DNA of 6,458 nt from DUVY01 sp036562755. GTDB lineage: Bacteria; Bacillota; Clostridia; Christensenellales; DUVY01. Shown here one piece after another: positions 4,176-6,458 of this stretch. Every line of letters starts with the position of its first letter. Position 1 is the first letter of the stretch. Location: contig DATCJN010000021.1 in the NCBI GenBank assembly GCA_036562755.1, positions 1-6,458 of the forward strand, in the 5' to 3' direction. Position numbers and translations under genes: made by a program. Under the pieces are notes generated by a model. It was given only the letters and a program-made list of their open reading frames with translations, did not search any database and had not been told where the DNA came from.

Positions 4176-5563
4176 CTAATGAAATTGTCCGTCATATACC
4201 GCGATTTCATACCGCTATAGCAGAGTGGGCGGCTTGTCTCATTCTAATATTGTTTTTGAAAAAGCGTTTTAAAGGGTGGAAATTAATTTTTATTATTGCG
4301 GCGTTTTTTGCGATCCAAACCTTATGGCAGCTTATAGCCGGCGAATTGCCCCTTGCTTATTGGGTGCCCGGAATGATGTTTGCCGTCTTTATAATGGCAT
4401 TGTTTATTTATGTTGCTTGCAATGTAACGGTACTTGAGGCGTTGTATTGGTGTATTCAGGCTTTTATTGTTGCGGAATTTTCGGCGTCGTTTGAATGGCA
4501 AATAAGCTTCTATATTACTTCGTCCTTAAAATTAAAGGTAATTATCCAAAAAATAATTGAATACGCGATTATGATAATAGTTTACGGCGGTGTTTACGCC
4601 ATAAACTATTTCTTAGAGCAAAGATATATGAACAATGCCACCATTTTAGAGGTGCGTCCGCGCGATTTGCTTACAGTCCTTGGAATCGCGGTATCCGTTT
4701 TTACAATAAGCAATCTTAGTTTTATTACCAAAAATACTCCCTTTAGCGGCAGATACGCCGTAGAGATATTTTATATAAGGACCTTGGTTGACTTGGTGGG
4801 ACTGGTGCTGTTGTATTCTCAGCGCGAGCAAAAATTATGGATGCACGCAAAAACCGAGGTTAGCGCATTGCAAAACGTTCTGAACAGGCATTATGAGCAA
4901 TATCGAATGTATAAAGAATCAATCGATATCATTAACCGCACCTATCATGATCTAAAACATCAACTAGCCGTAATCCGCGCCGAGCAAAATCCGGAAAAGA
5001 AAGCTGAATATTTGGACGCGTTAGAGAGCGGCATTAAGTATTATGAGGCTCAAGTCAAAACGGGCAACGCGGTTTTAGACGTCATTTTAACTTCAAAGTC
5101 TATGATATGTCTTAAACATAATATAAACTTTTTGTGCGTAGCGGACGGAAAACTTCTTGATTTTATAGATGTTTTGGATATATGCTCTATTTTTGGCAAC
5201 GCGTTGGAAAACGCCATAGAAGGAGTGAAAAAAGTAGAAGACCGCGAGAAAAGGATTATAAAATTGGCGGTTTACTCCAAAAACGACCTTTTGATAATTA
5301 ATTTCAGCAACTACTATGAATCCAAATTAAAATTTGAGAACGGTAATCTAGTCACCACAAAGAAAGATAAGAATATTCACGGCTACGGTATCAAAAGTAT
5401 AAAAATGACGGTTGCTAAATACGGCGGAATGGTTAACATTGACACAAAAGGCAACTGGTTTAATCTAAGCATATTAATCCCAATGGGCAAAAAACAGCTA
5501 TCTATTAACAGCGAACATCAGAAAAACGAGGTAAAGAGCGAATGGAAAGGTACGATTATTTGA
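4172..5563 (+). CDS. Polytopic sensor histidine kinase, GHKL type (AgrC-like, HPK10-like)
   Basis: This encodes 463 residues. Residues 1-220 form about six or seven membrane segments (near 16-30, 36-55, 66-85, 88-108, 124-147, 165-185 and 197-216), the layout of peptide-sensing kinases such as AgrC and ComD. A helical dimerisation region follows with phosphoacceptor H259 in YHDLKHQL. The ATP-binding domain has an N box with N343 and N347 (FGNALENAIE) and a G box around G404 and G406 (HGYGIKSI). The C-terminal 25 or so residues are a charged tail beyond the usual end. It should autophosphorylate and pass phosphate to the response regulator encoded just upstream. The ligand is unknown; the membrane topology and adjacent small peptide suggest a peptide, which is inference. 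Its start overlaps the regulator stop as ATGA, and its last 22 bases overlap glf. Confidence 0.93.
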   Translation: MTNEIVRHIPRFHTAIAEWAACLILILFLKKRFKGWKLIFIIAAFFAIQTLWQLIAGELPLAYWVPGMMFAVFIMALFIYVACNVTVLEALYWCIQAFIVAEFSASFEWQISFYITSSLKLKVIIQKIIEYAIMIIVYGGVYAINYFLEQRYMNNATILEVRPRDLLTVLGIAVSVFTISNLSFITKNTPFSGRYAVEIFYIRTLVDLVGLVLLYSQREQKLWMHAKTEVSALQNVLNRHYEQYRMYKESIDIINRTYHDLKHQLAVIRAEQNPEKKAEYLDALESGIKYYEAQVKTGNAVLDVILTSKSMICLKHNINFLCVADGKLLDFIDVLDICSIFGNALENAIEGVKKVEDREKRIIKLAVYSKNDLLIINFSNYYESKLKFENGNLVTTKKDKNIHGYGIKSIKMTVAKYGGMVNIDTKGNWFNLSILIPMGKKQLSINSEHQKNEVKSEWKGTII

Positions 5564-6458
5564 TTGTAGGCGCAGGTTTATTCGGAGCGGTATTTGCGCA
5601 CGAGGCCACAAAACGAGGCAAAAGATGTTTAGTAATCGATAAGAGAAATCATATAGGCGGCAATGTTTACACTCAAGAAATTGAGGGAATTAATGTCCAT
5701 GTCTATGGCGCGCATATATTCCACACTAATGATAAAGAAGTTTGGGACTATGTAAACTCTTTCGCCGAGTTTAACCGCTATACAAATAGTCCTATCGCTC
5801 GTTATAAAGACGAGATATATAATCTTCCATTTAATATGAATACCTTTTATGCTATGTGGGGAGCAAAAACCCCTCAAGAAGCCAAAGAGATAATCGCCCG
5901 CCAGGTTCAAGAAGCCGGAATAACCCAGCCCAGAAACTTGGAAGAACAGGCGATCTCTTTAGTGGGCACGGATATTTATAATAAACTAGTCAAAGGCTAC
6001 ACCGAAAAACAATGGGGCAAAGACGCGCGCGAGCTTCCGCCTTTTATCATAAAACGCCTGCCTGTAAGGTTTACTTTTGATAACAACTATTTCTCCGATC
6101 GTTACCAGGGCATTCCTATTGGAGGATATACTCAAATAATCGAAAAGATGCTATCCGGTTGCGATGTAAAACTCAATGCCGATTATTTTGAGAACAAGCC
6201 GTATTACGACAGCATAGCCGAAAAGATAGTTTACACGGGCAGCATTGACAGATACTTTGATTATTGCTACGGCGAATTAGAATATCGCTCGCTTAGATTT
6301 GAGACGGAAATTATCGACACCGATAACTATCAAGGCAATGCCGTGGTTAATTATACAGAAAGAGAAATACCTTATACCCGCATTATAGAGCATAAACACT
6401 TTGAGTTTGGGACTCAACCCAAAACTGTAATAACCCGCGAATATCCTGCCGCCTGGTC
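5542..6458 (+). CDS. glf: UDP-galactopyranose mutase (5' part, runs off the window)
   Basis: 305 residues are visible of a family that is usually about 370-390. The enzyme is a cytosolic flavoprotein that converts UDP-galactopyranose to UDP-galactofuranose, the donor for galactofuranose in surface polysaccharides. The FAD-binding start is DYLIVGAGLFGA with the glycines at 10, 12 and 15. It is followed by IDKRNHIGGN and the Glf signature YGAHIFHTND. YTEKQWGKD (W158), R176 in LPVRF, YRSL (R249) and R280 in YTRIIEHKHF correspond to the substrate-binding residues of characterised bacterial enzymes, so it looks active. The ATG at 5542 has GAGGT (5528-5532) nine bases upstream. The start overlaps the kinase gene by 22 bases in another frame, placing glf in the signalling operon. 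Other polysaccharide genes may follow beyond the window. Confidence 0.96.
   Translation, partial: MERYDYLIVGAGLFGAVFAHEATKRGKRCLVIDKRNHIGGNVYTQEIEGINVHVYGAHIFHTNDKEVWDYVNSFAEFNRYTNSPIARYKDEIYNLPFNMNTFYAMWGAKTPQEAKEIIARQVQEAGITQPRNLEEQAISLVGTDIYNKLVKGYTEKQWGKDARELPPFIIKRLPVRFTFDNNYFSDRYQGIPIGGYTQIIEKMLSGCDVKLNADYFENKPYYDSIAEKIVYTGSIDRYFDYCYGELEYRSLRFETEIIDTDNYQGNAVVNYTEREIPYTRIIEHKHFEFGTQPKTVITREYPAAW

Overview
This AT-rich window looks like a low-GC, Gram-positive, Clostridia-type Firmicute. The evidence is strong AGGAGG-type ribosome binding sites, a clostridial-type secreted VCBS-repeat protein, a clostridial-type M23 peptidase, sigma-A promoters, two candidate sigma-G-like (forespore) promoters and a LytTR/GHKL two-component pair. 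No species can be assigned from sequence alone. One unusual genome-level trait is a proline tRNA with anticodon AGG, together with a strong preference for CCT and CCC proline codons.

Layout. 1-183 is the 3' end of a HAD-family phosphatase/beta-phosphoglucomutase gene. 320-395 is tRNA-Pro(AGG), with its own promoter and terminator. A second hairpin at 464-494 ends a short minus-strand gene for a KTSC-domain protein (559-765), which has a near-ideal sigma-A promoter. Facing away from it, 957-2039 encodes a membrane-anchored or secreted VCBS/FG-GAP-like protein, closed by a strong terminator. 2122-3102 encodes a membrane-anchored M23 peptidase with all catalytic residues present; it appears to lack a 5' leader. 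Both of these genes are preceded by GCATAAA-N15-CATWAT, which resembles a sporulation sigma-G promoter.

The most interesting part is 3199-6458. It begins with a 9-bp direct repeat (CAATTTGTG) separated by exactly 12 bp, the geometry bound by LytTR response regulators. An extended -10 promoter with no recognisable -35 follows. Next come four overlapping genes: a 45-residue two-cysteine peptide, a LytTR response regulator, a polytopic GHKL histidine kinase, and UDP-galactopyranose mutase (glf), which runs off the window. I infer an autoregulated, probably peptide-responsive circuit wired directly to galactofuranose/surface-polysaccharide synthesis. The peptide is a candidate signal precursor, but no AgrB-type processing protease or exporter is present in the window, so that part is a hypothesis.
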